8,332 bases of DNA from Luminiphilus sp. GTDB taxonomy: Bacteria; Pseudomonadota; Gammaproteobacteria; Pseudomonadales; Halieaceae. The translations under genes and the position numbers were made by a program. The stretch is from positions 1-8,332 of the forward strand of contig JAKMEU010000119.1 in NCBI GenBank assembly GCA_022425845.1. The letters run 5' to 3'. A model generated the notes under the pieces. The model was not told the origin of the DNA. It was given only the letters and a program-made list of their open reading frames with translations, and made no database searches. Below are positions 1-6,480 of the stretch, in pieces. Within the stretch, counting starts at the first letter, position 1, and the number at the start of each line of letters is the position of its first letter.

Positions 1-669
1 GCCCAGATGATTGCCGACAAGTGGCAGCTGTCACGGGAAGCCATGGAGATTTTTTCCCTGGAGTCCCACCGGCGCGCGCGTGCCGCCACAGACGCGGGTT
101 TTTTTGAGCGGGAGATTCTTCCCTACCGGGGCTTAAACACGGATGAAACGATTCGCGACACCTCCCTCGAGGCCATGGCCCAGTTGGAGCCGTTGCAGGA
201 AGGCGGATCGATTACGGCGGCGGTATCCAGCCAAACCTGTGATGGTGCCTCAGCGGTGCTGGTGGTCTCTGAAGAAGCGCTCAAGCGCTATAACCTGACC
301 CCCCGCGCCCGTATTGCACACATGACAGTGCGTGGAGAGGACCCCATCTGGATGCTGACAGCTCCCATTCCGGCCACGGCCCGCGCGATTGAGCGTTCGG
401 GCATCCCCCTGGCCGATATCGATCTTGTTGAAATCAACGAGGCCTTCGCGCCGGTACCTATGGCGTGGCTGGCCGAGACGGGGTATCCCCACGAGCAAAT
501 TAATGTCAACGGGGGTGCCATTGCCCTCGGACACCCGTTGGGTGCTACGGGCACGAAGCTGATGACCACACTGCTGCATGAGATGGAGCGGCGTGAAGTT
601 CGTTATGGATTGCAAACCATGTGCGAAGGGGGTGGGCAGGCCAACGTGACCATCCTCGAGCGGCTGTAG
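1..669 (+). CDS. fadA6: FadA6-like acetyl-CoA C-acyltransferase (thiolase), 5' end outside the window
   Basis: C-terminal 222 residues of a thiolase that splits a 3-ketoacyl-CoA with free CoA. The frame is open from base 1, so the ATG at 7 is probably internal; a family member has about 390 residues, so roughly 165 are missing, including the nucleophilic cysteine. Visible motifs are EINEAFAPV, the active-site histidine in GHPLGATG (His codon 532-534) and the second cysteine in QTMCEGGG (Cys codon 622-624). The ending RYGLQTMCEGGG...ANVTI.ERL and the stretch LT.PIPAT match Mycobacterium tuberculosis FadA6 (KstR2 regulon, steroid C/D-ring catabolism) very closely from memory. Likely role: thiolysis during shortening of the steroid C/D-ring acyl-CoA; in proteobacteria the counterpart may be ScdF. 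The stop codon TAG overlaps the ribosome-binding site of the next gene. Thiolase identity is certain; the FadA6 assignment is strong, the exact substrate inferred. Confidence 0.88.
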   Translation, partial: AQMIADKWQLSREAMEIFSLESHRRARAATDAGFFEREILPYRGLNTDETIRDTSLEAMAQLEPLQEGGSITAAVSSQTCDGASAVLVVSEEALKRYNLTPRARIAHMTVRGEDPIWMLTAPIPATARAIERSGIPLADIDLVEINEAFAPVPMAWLAETGYPHEQINVNGGAIALGHPLGATGTKLMTTLLHEMERREVRYGLQTMCEGGGQANVTILERL

Positions 670-672
670 GAG
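668..672 (+). promoter_or_regulatory. Ribosome-binding site AGGAG deciding the SDR start
   Basis: AGGAG begins inside the thiolase stop codon TAG and lies 6 bases before the ATG at 679. A TTG at 673 opens the same frame but directly abuts the site with no spacing, so the ATG is the credible start. Confidence 0.75.
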
Positions 673-678
673 TTGCCA

Positions 679-1566
679 ATGTCTGGAATATGCGCGGGAC
701 GTGTGGTGATTGTGACGGGTGCGGGGGGCGGCCTGGGGGCGGCCCATGCTCGAACGCTGGCGGAGGAGGGAGCAGCGGTACTGGTTAACGATATCGATGT
801 GGCTGCGGCGCAGGCAGTGGTGGGGGATATCGAAAGTCGTGGTGGCCGCGCGGTCGTTAATGAGTCAGATATTACGAATTATGAAAGTTCCGGACAGGCC
901 ATCCAGCAGGCACTGGATACGTTTGGCGACCTCCATGGCGTGGTGAACAATGCGGGCAATAACCGCGATCGTATGTTTGCCTCATTGAGTGAGGCAGATT
1001 GGGATGCGGTTATTTCGGTCCATCTGAAGGGGCATTTCTGCCTCGCCAGTCATGCTGTCCAGTACTGGCGTCATGAGGCCAAGAAGGGCCGTGCTGTGAC
1101 CGGCAGGCTGGTCAACACGACATCGGGTGCCGGCCTTCAGGGCTCCATTGGGCAGTCGAACTACGCGGCGGCAAAGGCAGGAATTGCGGCTTTAACCCTG
1201 AACCAGGCGGCTGAACTGGGTCGCTACGGTGTAACCGCCAACGCGATCTGCCCCGTGGCGCGGACCGGGATGACAACCGCCGTGCCCGAAATGGCGGCGC
1301 GTATGGCCGCTCCGGAAGATGACAGTTTCGACCATTTTGCGCCGGAAAATGTTGCCTCGGTTGTGGCGTGGTTGTGTTCCGAACACAGCCAGCACGTAAC
1401 GGGCAAAATCGTAGAGGCCGAGGGGGGTCGTATAGCCATCGCCGACGGCTGGCGCAGCACTGAAGGGGTGGATCGCGGCGCGCGCTGGGCGCCCGCAGAT
1501 GTCGCCGACGCCTTCGACGCCTTGTTGCGCAGCGAAACCCCGCCCCAGAAGGTCTGGGGCAGTTGA
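679..1566 (+). CDS. SDR-family dehydrogenase, 17beta-HSD4/Rv3548c-like (probable hydroxyacyl-CoA dehydrogenase)
   Basis: A 295-residue classical short-chain dehydrogenase with an extended C-terminus. The Rossmann motif TGAGGGLG spans residues 13-20, and Asp38 at the end of strand beta2 (VND) favours NAD(H). NNAG is at 90-93; the catalytic set is Ser149, Tyr162 and Lys166 (Tyr 13 after Ser, YAAAK). The features HLKGHF, NTTSGAGLQGS and ARTGMT are those of the (3R)-hydroxyacyl-CoA dehydrogenase domain of peroxisomal multifunctional enzyme 2 and of M. tuberculosis Rv3548c, a SDR of the steroid C/D-ring region (comparison from memory). It probably oxidises a 3-hydroxyacyl-CoA made during shortening of the propionyl side chain, between the absent hydratase and the upstream thiolase; ScdE would be the Comamonas counterpart. 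It starts 9 bases after the thiolase stop and ends 10 bases before the next start, so co-transcription is very likely. Family certain, substrate inferred. Confidence 0.85.
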   Translation: MSGICAGRVVIVTGAGGGLGAAHARTLAEEGAAVLVNDIDVAAAQAVVGDIESRGGRAVVNESDITNYESSGQAIQQALDTFGDLHGVVNNAGNNRDRMFASLSEADWDAVISVHLKGHFCLASHAVQYWRHEAKKGRAVTGRLVNTTSGAGLQGSIGQSNYAAAKAGIAALTLNQAAELGRYGVTANAICPVARTGMTTAVPEMAARMAAPEDDSFDHFAPENVASVVAWLCSEHSQHVTGKIVEAEGGRIAIADGWRSTEGVDRGARWAPADVADAFDALLRSETPPQKVWGS

Positions 1567-1576
1567 TGGTGCGTCG

Positions 1577-2728
1577 ATGAAATTCAGTTTTACAGATGAG
1601 CAACTCATGCTGCGGGAATCTGCCATGGGTTTTGCAGCTGACCACGCCACGAGCCCGGCGGTACGGGAGGCGATGGCATCCCCTTTGGGTATCGATGCGG
1701 CACTCTGGCAAAGCGTGACTGAGCAGATGTACTGGCAGGGCATTTTGATTCCCGAAAACTGCGGTGGACTGGGCCTGGGCATGGTGGAGGCCATGATCGT
1801 CTTTGAGCAACTGGGTTATCGTCTCGCTCCGTTGCCGTTGTATGCCTGTGCACAGAGCACCCTGGCTCTGCGCACCGTGGCCGATCACCCACAGGCGAGG
1901 TTGTTGCTGTCAACTCTCGCAGAGGGGCAGGTTGTCAGCCTGGGCCATACCGTGGCCCGCCCTCATTGGGGTTTGGAGGGCGTCGCGGTCACCGCCCTGA
2001 GGGCGGGTCAAACCTGGCGACTGGACGGTGAGGTGCGTTTTGTTCCGGCGGGCCATCTGGCGACAAGCTGTTTGGTCGTCGCGCAGCTGGAATCCGGCTA
2101 CGGCTTGTTCAGTCTGTCAACGGAGCAGCCGGGAGTGACGGTAACAAAGTCAGGAACCCTGGATCAGACGCGCCCCATGGCATCGCTGGCGCTCTCCGGG
2201 GTTGAGGTGAGTGCCGAAAACTGCCTCAGCGAAAACTGGGGGGGGAACCTGGAGCGGGTGCTCGATTTATCTCGCGTCCTTGTGGGCGCCGAACAGGTGG
2301 GGTGCGCGCAGGCAAGTCTCGACCAAAGCGTGGCCTATGTCGGTGAGCGCATACAGTTTGGCCGCACCATAGCGTCGTATCAGGCGATCAAACATAAAGC
2401 GGCAGACATGATGTTAAAAGTCGAGTCCGCTCGTTCCTTACTCTGCTACGCCGCCTGTGTCAGTGACGACTGGCTTGCGGGCAATGCCGGGGCCTGCGGT
2501 CTGGCGGAGGCTGCGGCCATGTTGGCGTCATCAGCTGGAGACGCCGCTTTTTTCTGTGCAGGGACAGGCATCCAGTTGCATGGAGGGGTGGGCATAACTG
2601 AAGAGTACGACATTCAGTTGTACTTCAAGCGCGCACGGGCATTGGAAGCTTATCTCGGTCGACCGGACGAGCACCGTGAGTTTATCGCCGGGCTCTTACT
2701 CGATCAGGGCGGCACGCATGCAGCTTAG
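1577..2728 (+). CDS. Acyl-CoA dehydrogenase-like protein, probable non-catalytic subunit of a heteromeric enzyme
   Basis: A 383-residue acyl-CoA dehydrogenase family protein. The N-terminal helical domain starts FTDEQ and holds PENCGGLGLG; the C-terminal domain keeps the flavin-binding segment RIQFG (Arg258-Gly262) and the QLHGG.G motif. Both usual places for the catalytic Glu are empty: Ser232 sits where isovaleryl/long-chain enzymes have it (DLSR against DLER), and Leu360 where medium-chain enzymes have it (YLG against YEG). The middle domain also lacks the GAGSD substrate/flavin loop. This fits one half of the alpha2beta2 dehydrogenases known from steroid catabolism (ChsE1-ChsE2 type; ScdC1/ScdC2 in Comamonas), partnered by the next gene, which overlaps it by 11 bases. 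I chose ATG 1577 (MKFSFTDEQ) because a longer opening would run into the SDR gene; its ribosome-binding site is weak, suggesting translational coupling. Family certain; subunit role inferred. Confidence 0.84.
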   Translation: MKFSFTDEQLMLRESAMGFAADHATSPAVREAMASPLGIDAALWQSVTEQMYWQGILIPENCGGLGLGMVEAMIVFEQLGYRLAPLPLYACAQSTLALRTVADHPQARLLLSTLAEGQVVSLGHTVARPHWGLEGVAVTALRAGQTWRLDGEVRFVPAGHLATSCLVVAQLESGYGLFSLSTEQPGVTVTKSGTLDQTRPMASLALSGVEVSAENCLSENWGGNLERVLDLSRVLVGAEQVGCAQASLDQSVAYVGERIQFGRTIASYQAIKHKAADMMLKVESARSLLCYAACVSDDWLAGNAGACGLAEAAAMLASSAGDAAFFCAGTGIQLHGGVGITEEYDIQLYFKRARALEAYLGRPDEHREFIAGLLLDQGGTHAA

Positions 2729-3911
2729 ATTCACCGAGGCCGATGAGGGTTTCCGCACCCAGGTGGCCGATTGGCTGTCAGATAACCTGATGGGTGAGTT
2801 TTCAGCTATTCGCCATCGCGGTGGCCCCGGCGATGAGCATGTGTTTGTCGAAGAGCGGAAAGCCTGGGAAAAACGCCTCGCCGAGGGGGGGTGGACCTGT
2901 ATCGGCTGGCCTGAAGCATGGGGAGGCAGGAGCGCCACTATCGAGCAGCAGGTCATTTTCAATGAGGAATATGCCAGGGCCGGGGGGCCTGGGCGGGTCG
3001 GCCATATTGGCGAGACCCTGACCGGACCGACCCTGCTGGCCTTTGGCTCAGAGGCACAAAAGCAACGCTACTTGCCCGGTATTCGGGCGGGTACAGCGCT
3101 GTGGTGCCAGGGATACTCCGAACCCGGTGCGGGGTCGGACCTCGCGGCGGTCAGAACCCGGGCTGAATTCGATCCGGGGTCACAGCAGTGGAAAATCACG
3201 GGTCAGAAGGTCTGGACGTCCCTTGCCCACGAATCCGATTACGTCTTTGTGCTGGCCCGCACAGATGCCGCTGAAAAGACCCACAAGGGACTGGGTTTCT
3301 TTCTCGTGCCCATGGCACAACCGGGCGTTACGATTCGCCCGATAACCCAATTGACGGGCACTGCAGAGTTCAATGAAGTATTTTTTGATGACGCCGTGTG
3401 TTCTGCAGATGACATCGTGGGTGAGCCCGGGGATGGGTGGAAGGTCGCCATGGGCCTGCTGGGCTTTGAGCGGGGCGTCTCCACCCTGGGGCAGCAAATG
3501 CTCTTTCAAACCGAGCTAGATGAAATCGTAAGAATCGCCCGGGAAAATGGTAGCGGCCGGAATCCAGCCATTCGCCAGCGCATAGCCGAGGCGCATATCG
3601 GACTGCGTACCCTGCGCTACAACAGCCTGAGAATGTTATCGGGCGGCGAGGACGGGGCGCTGAGTCGTGAAGCGATGATCTACAAGTTGTGCTGGTCGAG
3701 CTGGCATCGCAACCTTGGCAAGTTAGCTATGGATGTACTGGGGCCCGATGCGGAGCTATTGCAAAGCGAGCCCTACGGGTTAAATCGCCTGCAGTCACTG
3801 TTTCTATTCACCCGTGCCGATACCATTTACGGCGGCACGAACCAGATTCAGCGCAATATCATTGCCGAGCGTGCGCTGGGGATGCCCCGCGAGCCTCGTG
3901 GTCAGGTTTAG
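2718..3911 (+). CDS. fadE30: FadE30-like acyl-CoA dehydrogenase (catalytic subunit), steroid C/D-ring side chain
   Basis: A 397-residue acyl-CoA dehydrogenase closely resembling M. tuberculosis FadE30 as I recall it: shared segments include GGPG.EH near the N-terminus, LWCQGYSEPGAGSDLA, GQKVWTSLAH, TGTAEFNEVFFDDA, FERGVSTLGQ and RADTIYGG. FadE30 desaturates the propionyl side chain of 5-hydroxy-HIP-CoA. The flavin/substrate loop YSEPGAGSD is at 133-141 and WTS at 166-168. Glu251 (GFERG) sits at the isovaleryl-CoA dehydrogenase catalytic position, whereas Gly372 occupies the medium-chain position (IYGGT). The helix that normally carries the flavin-binding R..FG motif is degenerate here, while the preceding gene keeps it, so the two probably share active sites. 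ATG 2718 (MQLRFTEAD) is preceded by AGGGCGG; an upstream GTG at 2676 in frame would add 14 residues unlike the family. The 11-base overlap with the upstream gene supports equal production of both subunits. Confidence 0.88.
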   Translation: MQLRFTEADEGFRTQVADWLSDNLMGEFSAIRHRGGPGDEHVFVEERKAWEKRLAEGGWTCIGWPEAWGGRSATIEQQVIFNEEYARAGGPGRVGHIGETLTGPTLLAFGSEAQKQRYLPGIRAGTALWCQGYSEPGAGSDLAAVRTRAEFDPGSQQWKITGQKVWTSLAHESDYVFVLARTDAAEKTHKGLGFFLVPMAQPGVTIRPITQLTGTAEFNEVFFDDAVCSADDIVGEPGDGWKVAMGLLGFERGVSTLGQQMLFQTELDEIVRIARENGSGRNPAIRQRIAEAHIGLRTLRYNSLRMLSGGEDGALSREAMIYKLCWSSWHRNLGKLAMDVLGPDAELLQSEPYGLNRLQSLFLFTRADTIYGGTNQIQRNIIAERALGMPREPRGQV

Positions 3912-3914
3912 GAG
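3910..3914 (+). promoter_or_regulatory. Ribosome-binding site AGGAG for ipdF
   Basis: AGGAG overlaps the stop codon TAG of the preceding dehydrogenase gene and lies 6 bases before the ATG at 3921. The same stop/ribosome-site overlap occurs at 667-672, which favours coupled translation through the cluster. Confidence 0.7.
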
Positions 3915-3920
3915 TCACTC

Positions 3921-4709
3921 ATGACGGATAAAGCACCCCCCTATGTTCCGGGCCATCAACTGCTCGCTGGTAAAGCCGTTTTGATTACGGCCGCAGCCGG
4001 GGCCGGTATCGGCTTTTCGGCGGCACAGCGGGCCGTCGAGGAGGGGGCCCGTGCGGTGGTCATCAGCGATGTTCATGAAGGGCGATTGCGTCAGGCGGCC
4101 GACACCCTCCGGGGTGTCGATGGGGATTGCGCGGTCTATGCACACCTTGCCGACGTGACCGATGAGGCCGCTGTGCAGCGGCTCGTGGGTAACGCCGAGG
4201 AAGACACGGGTGGCGTTGATATTTTGATCAATAACGCAGGTCTGGGTGGAACCCGCCTGTTGGTCGACATGACCGACCAGGAATGGTCCCGCGTGATGGA
4301 TATCACCCTCACCGGCACCATGCGGATGACCCGGGCCATGTTGCGCGTGATGCAGGCTCGGGAAGCAGGTGTCATCGTTAACAATGCCTCGGTACTCGGC
4401 TGGCGTGCCCAGAAGGAGCAGTGTCACTATGCTGCGGCGAAGGCGGGGGTGATGGCCCTGACCCGTTGCGCCGCTCTGGAGGCCGCAGAATTTGGCGTGC
4501 GGATCAATGCGGTGTCCCCCAGCATTGCCATGCATGATTTTCTCCGCAAGACGACACCTCCCGAACTCTTGCAGCAACTGGCGTCCCGAGAGGCTTTTGG
4601 ACGGGCGGCCGAGGTCTGGGAGGTGGCGAATGTCATGATTTTCCTGGCTTCGGATTACGCAAGCTACATGACGGGAGAGGTTGTTTCGGTGTCCAGTCAG
4701 CATCCCTGA
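3921..4709 (+). CDS. ipdF: IpdF-like SDR, 5-hydroxy-HIC-CoA dehydrogenase (steroid C/D-ring degradation)
   Basis: A 262-residue short-chain dehydrogenase. From memory it is strikingly similar to M. tuberculosis IpdF (Rv3559c), sharing GWRAQ, HYAAAKAGVMALTRC, GVRINAVSPSIA, EAFGRAAE.WEVA, SDYASY.TGEV and a final S.QHP. In the published pathway (Crowe et al. 2017) IpdF acts with IpdC and EchA20 to turn 5-OH-HIC-CoA into COCHEA-CoA; IpdF handles the ring 5-hydroxyl. The likely counterpart in Comamonas is ScdG. The nucleotide loop reads TAAAGAGIG (23-31), with Ala in place of the usual first Gly, which I recall as a trait of this family. Asp50 at the end of beta2 suggests NAD(H). Catalytic Ser157, Tyr170 and Lys174 are all present. 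It begins 9 bases after the FadE30-like gene. Fifty-seven bases without a gene follow, so it may close the first transcription unit, although read-through is equally possible. Confidence 0.92.
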   Translation: MTDKAPPYVPGHQLLAGKAVLITAAAGAGIGFSAAQRAVEEGARAVVISDVHEGRLRQAADTLRGVDGDCAVYAHLADVTDEAAVQRLVGNAEEDTGGVDILINNAGLGGTRLLVDMTDQEWSRVMDITLTGTMRMTRAMLRVMQAREAGVIVNNASVLGWRAQKEQCHYAAAKAGVMALTRCAALEAAEFGVRINAVSPSIAMHDFLRKTTPPELLQQLASREAFGRAAEVWEVANVMIFLASDYASYMTGEVVSVSSQHP

Positions 4710-4766
4710 CGGACGGCAACAAGCGCGCATCCAGCCAGAGCGTTGATGCACTAGGGAGATTGATCG

Positions 4767-6476
4767 ATGAGTGAAGCGGATTGGGATCGTGAGGTCGATG
4801 TATTGATTGCGGGTACAGGCAATGGGGCCCTGACCGCAGCCCTGTGCAACTGGGAAATGGGAACCCGGGATATCCTCATCATTGAGAAAACCGACAAGGT
4901 GGGCGGGACCAGCGCGACCTCGGGGGGTGGCATATGGATACCGGACAACCACTATGCCAGGGCCTGTGGCGCCGAGGACTCCCCGGAAGATGCCAAGACA
5001 TATTTGATGGGCACCCTCTTCGGTGAGGATGTCCCCGAGGAAATGATCGATACCTACATTGAGCAGGCACCCAAAATGCTGCGCTTCCTGGCCGACAGGA
5101 CCGATGTGGTTTACGAATCCCTAGAGCACTACCCCGACTACTACACCAACTATGAGGGGGCTCGAGCCGGGCATCGATCGCTGGAGCCCAAGCCCATCGC
5201 CATGTCTGAGTTGGGGGATGACTGGAAGCACCTGCGTTGGACCCATCACATGATGCGGATGTTCAACCGCATCCACTTTACCCAGGTGGAAGCCCACACC
5301 ATCATGACCCAGGCTCCGGGCTGGAAGTCCCTGCTGACCAAGATGCTACTGGGCTATGTGGCCGACATTGGATGGCGCTTGCGTACACCGATCGATCGAC
5401 GTTTATGCACCGGTTCCGCGGGCATAGCGCGGTTGTATCTGTCAGTGAAGAAGCGTGACATTCCTCTGGAGTTTCGCTCGCGACTGCTGTCTTTGGTTGA
5501 GGAAGGCGGGCGCGTCGCAGGGGCCGTAGTGGAACAGGAGGGTCAATCGGTACGTGTCCGTGCCAGGAAGGGCGTGGTTCTGGGTGCCGGGGGCTTTGAG
5601 AAGAATCAGGCGTTGCGCGAACAATATTTGCCGCAGCCCACCAATACCGAGTGGAGCGCGGGCAACCCGGCCAACGAGGGGGATGCTCTGCTCGCAGGCT
5701 TGTCCCTGGGGGCGAAAACACGCCTGATGAAAGACGCCTGGTGGACGACGACACTCTGTGTTCCCGACGAGCCGACGCCAAGGCTGGCGATTATGGAAAA
5801 GTCGTTTCCCGGCTCTTGCGTCGTGAATCGTGCAGGCAACCGATTTGCCAATGAGTCGCAAAATTATATGGCGTTCCAGAAGGATTTGTTCGCCAGTCAT
5901 TCCGATGACAGCCCCAATGCGCCGGCCTGGCACATTTTCGACGCCCGCTTCCGACGCAACTTCATGGTTGGGCCGCTGATGACGGCCGCCATGAAGCCCG
6001 ATTGGCAGATTCCCAAGTCCTGGTTTGATACCGGGTTTGTAGCGAAGGCGGCCACTGTCCGGGAGTTGGCCCAGACCGTGGGCATTGATCCCGAGGGTCT
6101 CGAAGCCACAGTGAACAAGATGAATCATTATGCGGAAACCGGCGTCGACGAAGATTTTCATCGCGGCGAATCAGCATACGATCGCTACTACGCCGATCCT
6201 AATATCAAGCCCAATCCCTGCCTGGCGACCATCGACGAGGCGCCGTTCTACGCCATGCGAATCGAGGCGGGAGATTTCGGCACCTTGGGGGGGCTGGATA
6301 CGGACGTCCACGGGCGCGTCAAGCTGGCTGCTGGTGGTGTGTTGGAGGGTCTCTTTGCGGTGGGGAATTGCTCGGCGGCGATTCTGCCCACCTATCCAGG
6401 GCCCGGTGCTACGTTAGGACCCGCGATGACCATGGCCTACCAGAGTGCCAAGTTAATCAATGGGATAGAGGACTAA
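4767..6476 (+). CDS. 3-ketosteroid dehydrogenase-like FAD-dependent oxidoreductase (KstD family)
   Basis: A 569-residue flavoprotein of the fumarate reductase/3-ketosteroid dehydrogenase family. The N-terminal ADP-binding motif GTGNGA (16-21) ends with Glu40 (IIEK), and VGGTSATSGGG follows at 45-55. Compared with Rhodococcus KstD1, whose active site uses Tyr119, Tyr318, Tyr487 and Gly491, I see YPDYY at 122-126, NESQNY with Tyr367, and TYPGPGATLGPAM with Tyr543 and Gly547. This argues for real 3-ketosteroid desaturation, Delta1 or Delta4, on an intact A-ring, with FAD as acceptor; which double bond is made cannot be read from sequence. A role on a C/D-ring ketone is possible but has no precedent that I know. 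There is no signal peptide, so it should act in the cytoplasm or at the inner membrane. AGGGAGA at 4753-4759 is a good ribosome-binding site. It is followed after 4 bases by the NTF2-like gene, so the two are probably co-translated. Confidence 0.85.
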   Translation: MSEADWDREVDVLIAGTGNGALTAALCNWEMGTRDILIIEKTDKVGGTSATSGGGIWIPDNHYARACGAEDSPEDAKTYLMGTLFGEDVPEEMIDTYIEQAPKMLRFLADRTDVVYESLEHYPDYYTNYEGARAGHRSLEPKPIAMSELGDDWKHLRWTHHMMRMFNRIHFTQVEAHTIMTQAPGWKSLLTKMLLGYVADIGWRLRTPIDRRLCTGSAGIARLYLSVKKRDIPLEFRSRLLSLVEEGGRVAGAVVEQEGQSVRVRARKGVVLGAGGFEKNQALREQYLPQPTNTEWSAGNPANEGDALLAGLSLGAKTRLMKDAWWTTTLCVPDEPTPRLAIMEKSFPGSCVVNRAGNRFANESQNYMAFQKDLFASHSDDSPNAPAWHIFDARFRRNFMVGPLMTAAMKPDWQIPKSWFDTGFVAKAATVRELAQTVGIDPEGLEATVNKMNHYAETGVDEDFHRGESAYDRYYADPNIKPNPCLATIDEAPFYAMRIEAGDFGTLGGLDTDVHGRVKLAAGGVLEGLFAVGNCSAAILPTYPGPGATLGPAMTMAYQSAKLINGIED

Positions 6477-6480
6477 AGCT

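Noticed and set aside
1499..1576. Longer start for the first acyl-CoA dehydrogenase
   Set aside because: The extra 26 residues lie inside the conserved end of the SDR gene in another frame and are Pro/Arg-rich; ATG 1577 gives the usual family N-terminus.
1112..1888. A 258-codon minus-strand open frame across the SDR and first dehydrogenase
   Set aside because: The translation is rich in Arg, Pro and Ser with no family motif, as expected for a shadow of GC-rich coding sequence.
2238..2245. Run of eight G in the first acyl-CoA dehydrogenase as a frameshift site
   Set aside because: The reading frame is continuous and conserved on both sides, and no alternative product is suggested.
2676..2717. 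Upstream GTG start for the FadE30-like gene
   Set aside because: It would add 14 residues encoded inside the preceding gene; ATG 2718 has a better-placed ribosome-binding site and a family-like beginning.
4710..4766. Promoter or operator in the 57-base gap before the flavoprotein gene
   Set aside because: Apart from the ribosome-binding site I see only a weak 5-bp inverted match and no convincing promoter boxes.
3915..4952. A 345-codon open frame on the minus strand across ipdF and the start of the flavoprotein gene
   Set aside because: It lies opposite strongly conserved coding sequence, its translation shows no recognisable domain, and long antisense frames are common in GC-rich genes.
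5442..6161. A 239-codon minus-strand open frame inside the KstD-like gene
   Set aside because: Fully contained in a conserved gene, with no ribosome-binding context or recognisable motif.
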